Below are positions 27,039-36,548 of a stretch of DNA of 64,000 nucleotides, piece after piece. Both the position numbers and the translations under genes were made by a program. Source of the stretch: Thermoactinomyces vulgaris. Its GTDB lineage: Bacteria > Bacillota > Bacilli > Thermoactinomycetales > Thermoactinomycetaceae. The notes below the pieces were generated by a model that searched no databases, was not told the DNA's origin, and saw nothing but the letters and a program-made list of their open reading frames with translations. The stretch covers positions 62,001 through 126,000 of the forward strand of contig NZ_REFP01000012.1 in the NCBI RefSeq assembly GCF_003688725.1, written 5' to 3'. Position 1 is the first letter of the stretch. Every line of letters starts with the position of its first letter.

Positions 27039-29042
27039 CTACACCGATTGGTCTGAATCCGAATCTTTATCCACCGGATCGTTATTGACAAACGGATTAT
27101 CCTTTGCAGGGCTTTCTGTCCGGTTTGCATCAACCGCCCCGGAATTATCCTGTTTTGTGGACTCTTTATTGGTTTCTTCTTCCTCTTTGGATTGGATGTT
27201 GACTTTCACGGAATCGTCATCATCCAACTTCCCGTTTTCAAGCAATTGTTTGATTTGCCGCTCATCCAACGTTTCTTTCTCCAGCAAGGTTTGCGCCAAC
27301 AGTTCCAATTTGTCGCGATGTTCCATGATCAGGTTTTTCGCCCGGTTGTAGCAGGAACGGATCAAATCTTGCATCTCCGTATCGATCTCATAGGCGATTT
27401 TATCGCTGTAGTTGGATTCGTGTCCCAGGTCACGCCCCAAGAACACCTGTCCTTGCGAACGCCCGAAGGTCATGGTGGCCAACCGGTCGCTCATTCCGTA
27501 TTCCGTAATCATGGAACGGACAATGGAGGTTGCTTTCTCAAAGTCATTGCTGGCCCCGGTGCTGATTTCACCAAACACAATCTCTTCGGCGACACGGCCT
27601 CCGAGCAACCCGGTCACCCGATCCAGCAATTCGTTTTTGGTGGCCAAATAACGATCTTCCTTCGGCAACATCATGGCATATCCGCCGGCTTGCCCGCGGG
27701 GGACGATTGTCACCTTGTGAACCACATCGGCATGCTGCAGGTAATATCCGCACAACACGTGTCCGGATTCATGATAAGCAACAATTTTTCTTTCTTTTTT
27801 GCTGAAGACGCGGCTTTTCTTCTGAGGACCTGCAATCACGCGGTCCACCGCTTCATCAATTTCTTCCATCGTGATTTTCTTCTTCCGGTGCCGTGCCGCA
27901 AGCAGAGCCGCTTCATTCAACAAGTTCTCCAGATCGGCTCCGGAAAAGCCCGTGGTACGCTGGGCAATGACTTCCAATTTGACGTCTTCTGCCAGGGGTT
28001 TGTTACGGGCATGCACTTTCAAAACGGCTTCCCGGCCTTTCACATCAGGACGGTTCACCAGAATCTGGCGGTCAAAACGGCCCGGGCGCAACAATGCCGG
28101 GTCGAGGATATCCGGACGGTTGGTTGCCGCCATGATGATGATTCCGGAATTGACATCAAATCCGTCCATTTCCACAAGCAATTGGTTCAATGTTTGTTCG
28201 CGCTCGTCGTGACCGCCGCCGAGCCCGGCCCCGCGTTGACGGCCCACTGCGTCGATTTCGTCGATGAAAATGATACAAGGCGCATTTTTCTTCGCCTGTT
28301 CAAACAAATCACGAACACGGGATGCCCCCACCCCGACAAACATTTCCACAAAGTCCGAACCGCTGATGGAAAAGAACGGAACTTTCGCTTCTCCGGCCAC
28401 CGCCCTGGCCAACAAAGTTTTCCCTGTTCCCGGCGGTCCGACCAAAAGAACCCCTTTCGGAATCCGTGCCCCCATTTGGGCGTAACGCCGGTTGTCTTTC
28501 AGGAAGTCAACAATTTCGACCAACTCGGCTTTTTCCTCGTCTGCGCCTGCCACGTCATCAAAAGTTACACGCCTTTTCTCTTCATTGTATAACTTGGCTT
28601 TGCTTTTGCCGAAATTCATCACACGGCTTCCGCCGCCTTGCGCCTGGTTTAACAAGAAAAAGAAAAGGAAAAGAATGACGACAAAAGGAATGATGTACGT
28701 AAACAAGGTGATCCAAATCGAGTCACCTTTCGGTTTTTCATAAGTCACCTTGACATTTGCATTTTGTAAATCCTGAAGCACCGTTGAACCGTAGTTCGCG
28801 GGTCCCCGGGTTACAAAAGACTTGTTCGGCTGGTCCTTGAACTTACCTTCAATATGGTAAGTACCCCCATCCAACTGTACCTTGATGTCAGTGAGCTTAT
28901 TCGCCGTCAGCTGTTGCCTGTATTCATTGTAAGCCAGCTGCTGCGTGTCTGTTGCCGGATTGGCAAACATATTGATAACCGCAATGGTTACAAGGATGAG
29001 GATAATATATAATACTCCATTTCTGAGGAAGTAGTTTTTCAT
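27039..29042 (-). CDS. ftsH: ATP-dependent zinc metalloprotease FtsH
   Basis: Membrane AAA+ protease (667 aa; B. subtilis about 637, the excess being an acidic C-terminal tail). Two transmembrane segments (about 9-26 and 110-130) flank an extracytoplasmic domain; Walker A GPPGTGKT, the second region of homology, and the zinc site HESGH follow. Roles include quality control and, in Bacillus, sporulation via Spo0E. GGAGG precedes the ATG. Confidence 0.97.
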   Translation of the reverse strand: MKNYFLRNGVLYIILILVTIAVINMFANPATDTQQLAYNEYRQQLTANKLTDIKVQLDGGTYHIEGKFKDQPNKSFVTRGPANYGSTVLQDLQNANVKVTYEKPKGDSIWITLFTYIIPFVVILFLFFFLLNQAQGGGSRVMNFGKSKAKLYNEEKRRVTFDDVAGADEEKAELVEIVDFLKDNRRYAQMGARIPKGVLLVGPPGTGKTLLARAVAGEAKVPFFSISGSDFVEMFVGVGASRVRDLFEQAKKNAPCIIFIDEIDAVGRQRGAGLGGGHDEREQTLNQLLVEMDGFDVNSGIIIMAATNRPDILDPALLRPGRFDRQILVNRPDVKGREAVLKVHARNKPLAEDVKLEVIAQRTTGFSGADLENLLNEAALLAARHRKKKITMEEIDEAVDRVIAGPQKKSRVFSKKERKIVAYHESGHVLCGYYLQHADVVHKVTIVPRGQAGGYAMMLPKEDRYLATKNELLDRVTGLLGGRVAEEIVFGEISTGASNDFEKATSIVRSMITEYGMSDRLATMTFGRSQGQVFLGRDLGHESNYSDKIAYEIDTEMQDLIRSCYNRAKNLIMEHRDKLELLAQTLLEKETLDERQIKQLLENGKLDDDDSVKVNIQSKEEEETNKESTKQDNSGAVDANRTESPAKDNPFVNNDPVDKDSDSDQSV

Positions 29043-29071
29043 CCCTGGCCTCCTCTCAGTCCACTTGTATC

Positions 29072-29101
29072 ATTTTAGCATAGCAGGCAAACGGTTCTCA
29101 A
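29072..29101 (-). promoter_or_regulatory. Promoter of ftsH
   Basis: TTGAGA (29096-29101) and TAAAAT (29072-29077), spacing 18 bp, with a TG extension before the -10 on the minus strand. Confidence 0.75.
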
Positions 29102-29119
29102 CAAAACAAAACGTCACGG

Positions 29120-29659
29120 CTAATCCGTATAAACTTCCTTTTTGAGGATTCCTATGTATGGGAGATTCCGATATTTCTCCGCATAATCAAGGCCATAACC
29201 GACAACAAATGCATCCGGAATCGTATATCCGCAGTAATCAGGGCTCAGATCCACTTTACGGCGTTCCGGTTTGTCCAGCATGGTGATGATTTTAACCGAT
29301 GCCGCATTCCGGGCTTTCAGCATTTCCACCAGATAACTGAGCGTCAAACCGGAATCAATTATGTCTTCGACAATCAGGACATGACGTCCTTCGACGGATG
29401 TCTCTAAATCTTTAATAATTCTCACAACCCCTGAGGATTTGGTGGAATTCCCGTAGCTGGAAACATCCATAAAGTCCATCTCAATCGGGATGTCAATCTC
29501 CCTGATCAAATCGGCCATAAAAGGAACGGCCCCTTTTAACACACAAACGCACAGCGGGTTCAACCCTTTGTACTCACGGGAAATGATTTTCCCCAACTCC
29601 TCTACTTTTTCCCGGATTTGCTCTTTGGTAAACAACACTTCCGCAATGTCTTCATGCAC
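29120..29659 (-). CDS. hpt: Hypoxanthine phosphoribosyltransferase
   Basis: Purine salvage enzyme (179 aa). The PRPP loop reads [11 protein letters not shown], followed by a flexible-loop region and a [18 protein letters not shown]-terminal block. It starts at GTG with GGAGG eight bases upstream, 12 bp after tilS. Tight linkage tilS-hpt-ftsH is conserved in Firmicutes. Confidence 0.96.
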   Translation of the reverse strand: MHEDIAEVLFTKEQIREKVEELGKIISREYKGLNPLCVCVLKGAVPFMADLIREIDIPIEMDFMDVSSYGNSTKSSGVVRIIKDLETSVEGRHVLIVEDIIDSGLTLSYLVEMLKARNAASVKIITMLDKPERRKVDLSPDYCGYTIPDAFVVGYGLDYAEKYRNLPYIGILKKEVYTD

Positions 29660-29671
29660 GGTGGGAACCTC

Positions 29672-31126
29672 CTATCTTTCTTCGGGTGCATCATTTTGAT
29701 CCCACAATAAATATAGAAAACGTTTCGTTGATGCTGTCGCAGGAGCCAGGTCGGACCTCCTCACTCCCGGTATCCAGATGATTTCATCACCGGATCCAAC
29801 CAATGGATAGCGCGAACGCATTTTTTTGGGGATTTTTGCTTCCATCATTAAACTTTTTACCTTTTTTCTTCCGCGCATACCTGAACAACGCATTTTGTCT
29901 CCCGGTTTCCGGGCCCGGACATAAAGCGGTCCTGAAAGAAGATCAAGGTCAAACACAGCATGGCTAAAAACGTTTTTCAATCTATGTATGGGGATGGGTT
30001 GATCTGACTCCAATATTTCCATTCTACCCAAAAACCCCGGTAATGAAGACACTCCATGACCGGGCAACCAGATCATTTCCGGCGTTTCCTGCCTGTCCCG
30101 GGCTTCATCCGGTGTTTGTGGCTTTTTTGTGAAAATCAACTTGGAATACTCTCTTTCTGCAAAGACTCCTTGAAACATCCGGATCATTGCCGACGGATTG
30201 TTGTTTTCAGCCAATTTTCGAACCTGATCCACTTTATCAAGGGAAAGTTCCGTTAAATCTTGGTGGCAAAGATAACTTAATATTAGTTTAACCACTCTTC
30301 TTTGTAAAGCAACCGACAAGTGAAGAAAACTTGAAACATCAAGCGTGTAACAGTTTTCACCCCGTTCGGTGACCACTTCTTTCAATGCCTTTTTCACCCG
30401 GAAATCCCAGTCTCTTTCTTCTTCCCGGATCAGATCGCTCAACTTTGAAACCGCTCTGTCGGCATGCGGATACAGCCTTCTCACCACGGGAATCAGTTCA
30501 TGACGGATCCGGTTTCGCGTATATTCCAGAGAGCGGTTGCTTGAATCTTCACGCGGGGACAGATTTTGTTCCCGGCAAAAAGAAATGATTTCCTCTTTCC
30601 TAAATCCCAATAAAGGCCGGATCAACACGTAACCTTCCCAAGGCCGGGACCAATCCATCCCGGAGAGGCCGGAGATCCCTGTTCCCCGGAACAAACGCAT
30701 CAACACCGTTTCCAATTGGTCATCGGCATGGTGCGCCAACGCCAGCCGGTCTGCTTTTATTTCCTCAGCCACCCGTTTGAATGCCCGGTAGCGTAATGTT
30801 CGCGATACGGCCTGTTTATTCCCACCGTGTTTCTTCCGTTCTCCGGCCACATCCACATGCATGACACGGACGGGGATGTTCCATTCCTTTGCGCGGCACA
30901 CCACATATTTCTCATCTTCATCGCTTTCTTCCCCGCGCAAGTGATGATTCACATGAACGGCAAACACTTGATGCCCCAATGTCTTTTCCAACTGTTTTAA
31001 AGCAAACAGCAAGGCCGTGGAATCGGGACCGCCCGATACCCCGACCAATACGTTGTCACCGGGTCTGATCAATTTTCTCGTTGCAATCTCTTCTTCCAAG
31101 CGTTTCAAAAACCAGGACAATGTCAT
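29672..31126 (-). CDS. tilS: tRNA(Ile)-lysidine synthase
   Basis: Modifies C34 of the CAU anticodon of tRNA-Ile to lysidine (484 aa). The PP-loop is SGGPDST at residues 31-37; the N-terminal ATPase, central linker and C-terminal substrate-binding domains are all present. First gene of the tilS-hpt pair. In B. subtilis yabS and yabT separate it from spoIIE; here only a terminator does. Confidence 0.95.
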   Translation of the reverse strand: MTLSWFLKRLEEEIATRKLIRPGDNVLVGVSGGPDSTALLFALKQLEKTLGHQVFAVHVNHHLRGEESDEDEKYVVCRAKEWNIPVRVMHVDVAGERKKHGGNKQAVSRTLRYRAFKRVAEEIKADRLALAHHADDQLETVLMRLFRGTGISGLSGMDWSRPWEGYVLIRPLLGFRKEEIISFCREQNLSPREDSSNRSLEYTRNRIRHELIPVVRRLYPHADRAVSKLSDLIREEERDWDFRVKKALKEVVTERGENCYTLDVSSFLHLSVALQRRVVKLILSYLCHQDLTELSLDKVDQVRKLAENNNPSAMIRMFQGVFAEREYSKLIFTKKPQTPDEARDRQETPEMIWLPGHGVSSLPGFLGRMEILESDQPIPIHRLKNVFSHAVFDLDLLSGPLYVRARKPGDKMRCSGMRGRKKVKSLMMEAKIPKKMRSRYPLVGSGDEIIWIPGVRRSDLAPATASTKRFLYLLWDQNDAPEER

Positions 31127-31138
31127 CTTCCCCTTAAA

Positions 31139-31163
31139 TAAAAAGGCCCGGGAAGCCCCGGGT
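31139..31163 (-). terminator. Terminator after spoIIE
   Basis: CCCGGG-GCTT-CCCGGG stem followed by a T-run on the minus strand, about 75 bp after spoIIE. A second hairpin (CTTCCCTG/CAGGAAG) lies between it and the stop codon. Confidence 0.7.
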
Positions 31164-31239
31164 TTGTTTCATCCTTCCCTGTACTCATCATATATTTTTT
31201 CAGGAAGGGAAGCAATTTACAACATGGTTTTTGTCCGTT

Positions 31240-33705
31240 TTAATTCACGGGTTCCGGCCGGACGAGCTTTTTGACGCCGGGCAAACGGATCGTCGACCAT
31301 TCGGGGGAATGCTTTTCCACCTTGGAAACGACAATCGTCATATCGTCCATGATCCGTCCCCCGTGATGCCGCACCACTTTTTCCAAAAGGCAATCCGCAA
31401 ATCCCTGCGGATCTTTGGTGTCAATTTCCGAAATCATCCGCGCCATGAAAGCATCTTTGTTGACCGCATGATCCGGTGTGTCATAAACCCCGTCCGTCAT
31501 CAAAATAATCAGGTCGCCCGGCTCCAGCTGCATTTCAATCGGTTCAAATTCAATGTGATTTAAAATGCCGATGGGAGGATTGGCTGCCGACAGCGTGATC
31601 ACCTTTTTCCCCCGCTTGATAAAGCCCGGGGTGGAACCAATTTTCATAAACCGCCCTTCCGCGGTGTTCAAATCCACAATGGCCAGATCAATCGTCGCAA
31701 ACATTTCGTCGGCCGACCGCAAACTCAAAATCGAATTGACCGTATCCACCGCCCGCTCTTCATTCATACCCGCCTGAAGCAAACGGCGCAACAACTTCAA
31801 TGCCGCACTACTTTCGGCTTGTGCCCGTTGTCCGTTCCCCATTCCGTCCGATAAGGCCACGGCATACTTTCCTGTGCCCAAATTCATGTAACAATAGCTG
31901 TCTCCGGAAATCACTCCCCCGCCTTTGGCCGCACAAGAAGCTCCCGTTTTCAGTTCAAAACGCTGTGCCGATCCCAAAATGACAACCGCACCAGGCGATC
32001 CGTCTTTGACCACCTTCCGGTACACAGCCACCGGCTCTCCCAAAATCTCTGTCAACAAGGGAGCCACCAACTTTTTGCACTCTTCCAGCCCGTCCCGGTC
32101 AGCCATCGTAACTTCAATCTCCACTTTTCCTTCTTCCAGGTTAATGATATCCACCCGGTGAATGGACAAGCCCAACTCTTCCAGCGCCTCGTGAATCTGC
32201 TCTTCATGCGCGGACAGCACTTGTGTTTCATGCCGGATTTCCCTGGACAGCTTGGACATCACTTCCGCCATTCCGGTCAACTGGTCGGAAACCAACCGGC
32301 GCGATTCCTGCATTTTTTCCTTCCAATAGATGTTTTGCTCGTAGCGTGCATACTGACGCTGAATTTCGTTTACCACTTTGTCGGGACGGATGCAGTGACG
32401 TTCCCATGATTTTGGAACCGGCGCAGGATTTTGCGGCCCGTTCTCCTCGACACGAGCCATTAAATCCATCATCCCCTGATAAGTTTTCACCACTTTTTGA
32501 TCCCAACAATGTTCAAACTTGCTGCACCCCATGCAAGCCTGATCCATGATCTCGGAAATAAAAAACCGGACCTGGTCTTCATCTTCTTTTTTGTGTTTGG
32601 TCACATCTTCACGGAAACTGAACGCCAACTCCTGAAACAATTCCGTGAATTTCTCCACTTTGCTCGCCGTCACATCCCTGAGCCGTTTGATGTGCTCCTG
32701 TTGCGCCGTATGATTTTCCAACGTGCCGGGAACATACCGGGACAATGCTTTCAACCAACGTTCCGGAGTCAGGAAAAACAAACAGACTGCCAATGCCGAT
32801 TCTTGCATGGAAGGCCAGATGGCCTGGGAACCGCCGTCATATAAGGTCAGGATGGCCGAACCCAACAAAAAGCCGACCGATACGCCGATTTTTTTCCCTT
32901 CTTTGAACAAACCGGCCAGCAAACCGGCAAACGCCAGCAAACTGATCTGCAAAATGGATTTGGGTTCGGAGAGGCTTAAAATCATGCCTGTGACCACCCC
33001 CATGGAGGAACCCAACATTCCCCCACCCACCAAAGCCAGCACCAGAATTGCGTAACGGGAAATAATGTTGACGATCGATAACTGCCCAGCTTCCCACCCC
33101 ATGGTTCCGGTCATCGCGGAACCCAGAAGAATCACCAAACAGACAATTTCCTCCTGACGCAGTGAAACGCGTCTTTTTTTCATGGTGAAAATCGGGAGGG
33201 ATTGGACAAAGATAAACGTCAAGATGAAACTGAGCAGCACATCGATCCCGGCCAACAACAATTCATAAGAAGTCCCGTCTTTCCACCACCACTCAGCCAG
33301 GCGGGCCACGGCCCCCGTGATCCCCACCATAAAAGGAGCAAAACTGAGCTCTCCTTTTCCCAAGGCCGCAAAAATTTTCTGGATAAAAAGGAAAAGAATT
33401 AAACTGCCGGTCATCTTGGCCATCTCTGCCCCGCCCAGGGTGGCCGCACCGAGAATCAGTGACAACATCACCACCGGCCATTGCTTTTTGGCCAAATGAT
33501 ACACCACGGCCAGATAAGCAACAGCAAACGGGGAGATCATCCCCAAGATCGTGGCCCTTCCCAAGAGCACTCCCATCACAACAACCGGAACATTCCACAT
33601 GTTCGCCAAACGATGCATGATCCGTCTTCGCTTACTGCTTTCCCAACCGAACCAACTTCCCACCGGTCGAATCAATAAATTCCGAAAATGAGTTCCCACT
33701 TGCAT
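31240..33705 (-). CDS. spoIIE: Stage II sporulation protein E (PP2C phosphatase)
   Basis: Dephosphorylates SpoIIAA-P to activate sigma-F and helps polar septation (821 aa). About ten membrane segments in residues 1-320, a central regulatory region with helices and a cysteine cluster (CMGCSKFEHC), and a C-terminal PPM/PP2C domain with SDGMGNG and LMTDGVYD metal-binding aspartates. Length matches Bacillus (827). GTGACAAGGG precedes the ATG. Confidence 0.97.
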   Translation of the reverse strand: MQVGTHFRNLLIRPVGSWFGWESSKRRRIMHRLANMWNVPVVVMGVLLGRATILGMISPFAVAYLAVVYHLAKKQWPVVMLSLILGAATLGGAEMAKMTGSLILFLFIQKIFAALGKGELSFAPFMVGITGAVARLAEWWWKDGTSYELLLAGIDVLLSFILTFIFVQSLPIFTMKKRRVSLRQEEIVCLVILLGSAMTGTMGWEAGQLSIVNIISRYAILVLALVGGGMLGSSMGVVTGMILSLSEPKSILQISLLAFAGLLAGLFKEGKKIGVSVGFLLGSAILTLYDGGSQAIWPSMQESALAVCLFFLTPERWLKALSRYVPGTLENHTAQQEHIKRLRDVTASKVEKFTELFQELAFSFREDVTKHKKEDEDQVRFFISEIMDQACMGCSKFEHCWDQKVVKTYQGMMDLMARVEENGPQNPAPVPKSWERHCIRPDKVVNEIQRQYARYEQNIYWKEKMQESRRLVSDQLTGMAEVMSKLSREIRHETQVLSAHEEQIHEALEELGLSIHRVDIINLEEGKVEIEVTMADRDGLEECKKLVAPLLTEILGEPVAVYRKVVKDGSPGAVVILGSAQRFELKTGASCAAKGGGVISGDSYCYMNLGTGKYAVALSDGMGNGQRAQAESSAALKLLRRLLQAGMNEERAVDTVNSILSLRSADEMFATIDLAIVDLNTAEGRFMKIGSTPGFIKRGKKVITLSAANPPIGILNHIEFEPIEMQLEPGDLIILMTDGVYDTPDHAVNKDAFMARMISEIDTKDPQGFADCLLEKVVRHHGGRIMDDMTIVVSKVEKHSPEWSTIRLPGVKKLVRPEPVN

Positions 33706-33738
33706 CCCTTGTCACCTCGCGTTCAGTTTGTGCCACTC

Positions 33739-33744
33739 ATTATA
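33739..33744 (-). promoter_or_regulatory. -10 element of spoIIE
   Basis: A consensus TATAAT on the minus strand 33 bp upstream of the start. No -35 hexamer is visible at 17 bp, which resembles the Spo0A-dependent, long-spacer spoIIE promoter of B. subtilis. Confidence 0.5.
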
Positions 33745-33840
33745 GCGGGGAGGCAAGCGGAAAGTTTGTTGCAATTTCTGAAAAGAAAAATTTTTTTGGC
33801 GACATTTTTCTAACCGGCCGCGATCCCGTATGATTTGCCA

Positions 33841-33931
33841 TCGGGACAAAGAAGGAACGGCAAGGGATTCAGCCAAATGAGCCCCCGGCTTCCTTTGGGA
33901 GCTCACTCGGATCCCGTCTTCCTTTGTCGTT
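33841..33931. repeat. Long imperfect inverted repeat upstream of spoIIE
   Basis: GACAAAG at one end pairs with CTTTGTC at the other, and in between ACGG, GGAT and TGAGC-CCC blocks pair with interruptions, giving arms of about 35 nt around an 11-nt loop. The inner part (TGAGC...GCTCA, about 33879-33911) is terminator-like on the minus strand, but only TTTGG follows. No gene lies in 33706-33999. Confidence 0.5.
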
Positions 33932-33984
33932 TTCTCTCAAGACAAACATGGGAGCGACAAAACTTCCTATTTCTTTTTCCGGTT

Positions 33985-33991
33985 TGTCGAA
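33985..33991. promoter_or_regulatory. Possible Spo0A box upstream of spoIIE
   Basis: TGTCGAA, in the context TTTGTCGAAAA, matches the Spo0A consensus. It lies about 245 bp upstream of the -10, further than usual; weaker TGTCG sites (33925-33931 and the reverse complement near 33955) lie closer. Confidence 0.4.
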
Positions 33992-33999
33992 AATCGGAT

Positions 34000-34488
34000 T
34001 CACCGGCGCCGGGAAGGGGAATCCGTCAACGGATACATCTTGGCCTCGCGAATAAACGAGGGAATCAGCTTGCGATCGGCATGCAAACGGATCATCTGAT
34101 CCAGCGTCCGCAACGCATGCACTTGCTGTCTGCGTTTGATCTGCCTGCGTTCAATGGAATCGGCAAATTCATCAATATCGATCACATGATAATGATCATC
34201 CCGGTCAATGATCAGATCCAACAAAAGATCCACCATCACATAACGCATGCGGCCCACCTGGTGCATTTGCATCACATCGCAATAATAGTAAAGGAATTCT
34301 CCGGAGCGGCCGAACACCTTTGAAATTGTGTATCCTTTGCGCACAAAATAATACGTCAAAAAGATCCGTTTTCCGTCCGGATTGGCATACTGCGTGGAGA
34401 ACAAATGACGCCCCCGCCAATCCCGGACTTTTTCCGTATAGGTTTTATTTATGGTCGTAAACTTTATTTTCTTAATCACGACATTCAC
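34000..34488 (-). CDS. DUF402-domain protein
   Basis: Protein of 162 aa with the DUF402 core: YYFVRKGYTISK, YYYCDVM and DLLLDLIIDRDDHYHVIDIDEF. Members of this family include nucleotide-phosphate hydrolases and RNase-associated domains; the acidic cluster DxDE could bind metal. The role here is unknown. A GTG at 34488 with GGGAG seven bases upstream is preferred over a longer ATG frame. Placed between two tRNA genes and spoIIE, a position not occupied in B. subtilis. Confidence 0.75.
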   Translation of the reverse strand: MNVVIKKIKFTTINKTYTEKVRDWRGRHLFSTQYANPDGKRIFLTYYFVRKGYTISKVFGRSGEFLYYYCDVMQMHQVGRMRYVMVDLLLDLIIDRDDHYHVIDIDEFADSIERRQIKRRQQVHALRTLDQMIRLHADRKLIPSFIREAKMYPLTDSPSRRR

Positions 34489-34536
34489 ACAATCACTCCC
34501 ATGCACTCGCAACTTGCTGATCCTTAAAAATCACAT

Positions 34537-34577
34537 AAAAAAAAGGCGACATTCACCCAATTGGGGAAGCTCGCCTT
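34537..34577 (-). terminator. Terminator of the tRNA operon
   Basis: AAGGCGA (34543-34549) pairs with TCGCCTT (34571-34577), with an inner CCCAATTGGG stem, and T8 follows on the minus strand. Confidence 0.85.
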
Positions 34578-34586
34578 CTCCTACTT

Positions 34587-34663
34587 TGGTAGCGGCGGAG
34601 GGCCTCGAACCCCCGACCTTACGGGTATGAACCGTACGCTCTAGCCAGCTGAGCTACGCCGCC
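34587..34663 (-). tRNA. tRNA-Met (CAT), elongator
   Basis: A 77-nt cloverleaf with encoded CCA. Acceptor GGCGGCG/CGCCGCT, anticodon stem TACGG/CCGTA around the loop TTCATAC with anticodon CAT, and T-arm GGGGG-TTCGAGG. The paired first base and the similarity to the Bacillus elongator tRNA-Met mark it as the elongator. Followed 9 bp later by terminator sequence. Confidence 0.95.
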
Positions 34664-34671
34664 ATATATTT

Positions 34672-34748
<77 letters not shown>

Positions 34749-34781
34749 TCAATTCATCATTTATCACCGCGAACAATCTCA

Positions 34782-34810
34782 ATTATACATAGCCTGTGTT
34801 TCGGTGTCAA
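34782..34810 (-). promoter_or_regulatory. Sigma-A promoter of the tRNA-fMet/tRNA-Met operon
   Basis: TTGACA (34805-34810) and TATAAT (34782-34787) with 17-bp spacing on the minus strand: perfect consensus at both hexamers. Confidence 0.92.
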
Positions 34811-34844
34811 CATCCAATTTCATTTAAAATTGAATTCAGATTTT

Positions 34845-36089
34845 TCACGATGAATAGAGAAGGTATTTTTTCCGTATCCCCTTAAAGTGATTGATTTCTT
34901 TTTTCCATTGTCGGGTGATTTCCCGGGCTGACTTCCCCTGATCCAATTGACGGCGTATTTGGTCCGTTCCAGCCAGCAGATCTATCCAGTATTTTTCCCC
35001 TGATCGGACCCAGGCAAACTGTTCCGGATACAATTTTTTCGTTTTCTCCAAAATCGTGATCCCCGTTAAAACCGGATCAAATTGGTCAACGTCCGTAACA
35101 TGGATTTGGACACCGCCCACCTCTTCCCCTTGGAATTTTGAAAAAGTGGGAATAAAATATGCCTCCCGAAAAACAACCCCCGGCAGACGGGCCCGGTTCA
35201 ACGCCTGAGACAATTCCCAACCGTTGACATAGGGGGCCCCGACCAGTTCAAAAGGACGGGTCGTCCCTCTTCCTTCCGACAAGTTGGTTCCTTCCACCAA
35301 CCCCGTCCCCGGATAGACAAGGGCGGTCAACGGGGAGGGCATGTTCGGAGAAGGCATCACCCATGGCAATCCGGTATCTTCATACCTCTGATCCCGTGTC
35401 CATCCCTCCATATTCACCACGTGCAATTCCGCTTTCGGCGATTGCTGATCATTGATCAAAAGAGCCAATTCCCCCATCGTCATTCCGTGTACGAGCGGAA
35501 TGGGAAACCGTCCCACGGAAGAGCGGAATGCCGGGTTTAAAAGCGGCCCCTCCACCCGTGTTCCGCCAAGCGGATTGGGCCGGTCCAAAACATACAAAGG
35601 CTTCTTTAACATCCCCGCGGCCTTCATCGCATCCGCCATCGTGTAAAGATAAGTATAAAACCGGGTGCCGGTCTCCTGCATGTCAAAGACGAGGACATCC
35701 ACCTCTTGAAAGAGGGAAGCCATTTCTTCCGGCTTTTTTCCATACAGGTTTTCGAAAGGGATTCCCGTTTTGGGATCCACCACCGTCTCCGGTTCCTCTC
35801 CGGCTTGTTCAGCCCCGCGGACCCCGTGCTCCGGACCGAAAACTTTCGTCACTTGAATCCCGCGGGCCAGCATCGCATCCAGCGCATGCTGATAATCCGG
35901 GGTGATACTGGTCGGATTGGCGATCAAGCCCACCCGTTTCCCTTGAAAATCCTCCGGATTCCTCAACACTTTTTCCAAGCCGGTGATCACCTTTTTTTCC
36001 CTGTTTTCCTGCACGTTAAGACGGAAACAACCGGATCCGGCCAAAACCAACAACATAATGCAAAAAAGCCCGATCCACTTTCTCCCCAT
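34845..36089 (-). CDS. NamZ/DUF1343-family lipoprotein (putative exo-N-acetylmuramidase)
   Basis: Exported protein of about 414 aa with a signal peptide and lipobox LAGSGC. The DUF1343 core shows RVGLIANPTS, FGPEHGVRG, DMQETGTRFYTY, VLDRPNP, VHGMTMGE and EGTNLSEGRGTTRPFELVGAP. The B. subtilis homologue NamZ (YbbC) removes terminal MurNAc in cell-wall recycling; same activity is likely. The start at 36089 has GAGGG upstream; an ATG 6 bp earlier is possible. In Bacillus it belongs to a nag/ami cluster, so its place between the tRNAs and divIC is unusual. Confidence 0.88.
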   Translation of the reverse strand: MGRKWIGLFCIMLLVLAGSGCFRLNVQENREKKVITGLEKVLRNPEDFQGKRVGLIANPTSITPDYQHALDAMLARGIQVTKVFGPEHGVRGAEQAGEEPETVVDPKTGIPFENLYGKKPEEMASLFQEVDVLVFDMQETGTRFYTYLYTMADAMKAAGMLKKPLYVLDRPNPLGGTRVEGPLLNPAFRSSVGRFPIPLVHGMTMGELALLINDQQSPKAELHVVNMEGWTRDQRYEDTGLPWVMPSPNMPSPLTALVYPGTGLVEGTNLSEGRGTTRPFELVGAPYVNGWELSQALNRARLPGVVFREAYFIPTFSKFQGEEVGGVQIHVTDVDQFDPVLTGITILEKTKKLYPEQFAWVRSGEKYWIDLLAGTDQIRRQLDQGKSAREITRQWKKEINHFKGIRKKYLLYSS

Positions 36090-36115
36090 CGCCATCCCTC
36101 TTCCTGACACAGATA

Positions 36116-36152
36116 GAAAAATCCTCTTGTTCCCCGACAGAACAAGAGGGAT
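36116..36152 (-). terminator. Terminator of the yab-divIC operon
   Basis: GAACAAGAGGGAT region (36140-36152) pairs with AATCCTCTTGTTC (36120-36132); T5 follows on the minus strand. It lies 5 bp after the divIC stop. Confidence 0.85.
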
Positions 36153-36157
36153 CTGCT

Positions 36158-36544
36158 TCACTCTTTGTTTTCAATGGAGTAAATTTGTTCACCCGGTTTT
36201 CCGTAACCCATTTTATGAGCCAATTCCATCATATAATCTTCCGATTTTAACTTTTGAACTTCCTGCTTTAACGTTTTCTGTTGTTCATAAGCCTGAGACA
36301 ACTGCCTTTGTTTGTCGGCCAGTTCTTTTTCCTGATCCCAGATGCGCACCTGCTGGATGACGCTTTGCGCCGCCGCCCAAACAATAAAGACAACCATGCA
36401 ACCAAGCCAGATCAGCCGGCGCCTTTTGACGGCGGGATGCAAAGGGCGTACGGATTGGGATTTGGATGCGGATTCCGGTTTTTTCACGGGTTTTGCGGAC
36501 CGCTGGATGAAAAGCACATTATCTCTGCCGTGTTGATAAGCCAT
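36158..36544 (-). CDS. divIC: Septum formation initiator DivIC
   Basis: Bitopic divisome protein (128 aa): a basic cytoplasmic tail, one transmembrane helix (about 45-62), and an extracytoplasmic coiled coil ending in the FtsL/DivIC-type KMGYGKPGE motif. It pairs with FtsL and DivIB. The ATG at 36544 lies eight bases after GGGTGA; a GTG 12 bp upstream is less well placed. Last gene of the yab operon, 4 bp after yabQ. Confidence 0.92.
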   Translation of the reverse strand: MAYQHGRDNVLFIQRSAKPVKKPESASKSQSVRPLHPAVKRRRLIWLGCMVVFIVWAAAQSVIQQVRIWDQEKELADKQRQLSQAYEQQKTLKQEVQKLKSEDYMMELAHKMGYGKPGEQIYSIENKE

Positions 36545-36548
36545 CTTT

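Noticed and set aside
27192-28592. Open frame of about 466 codons on the plus strand, antisense to ftsH
   Set aside because: Covers exactly the most conserved part of ftsH and has shadow composition; no supporting signals.
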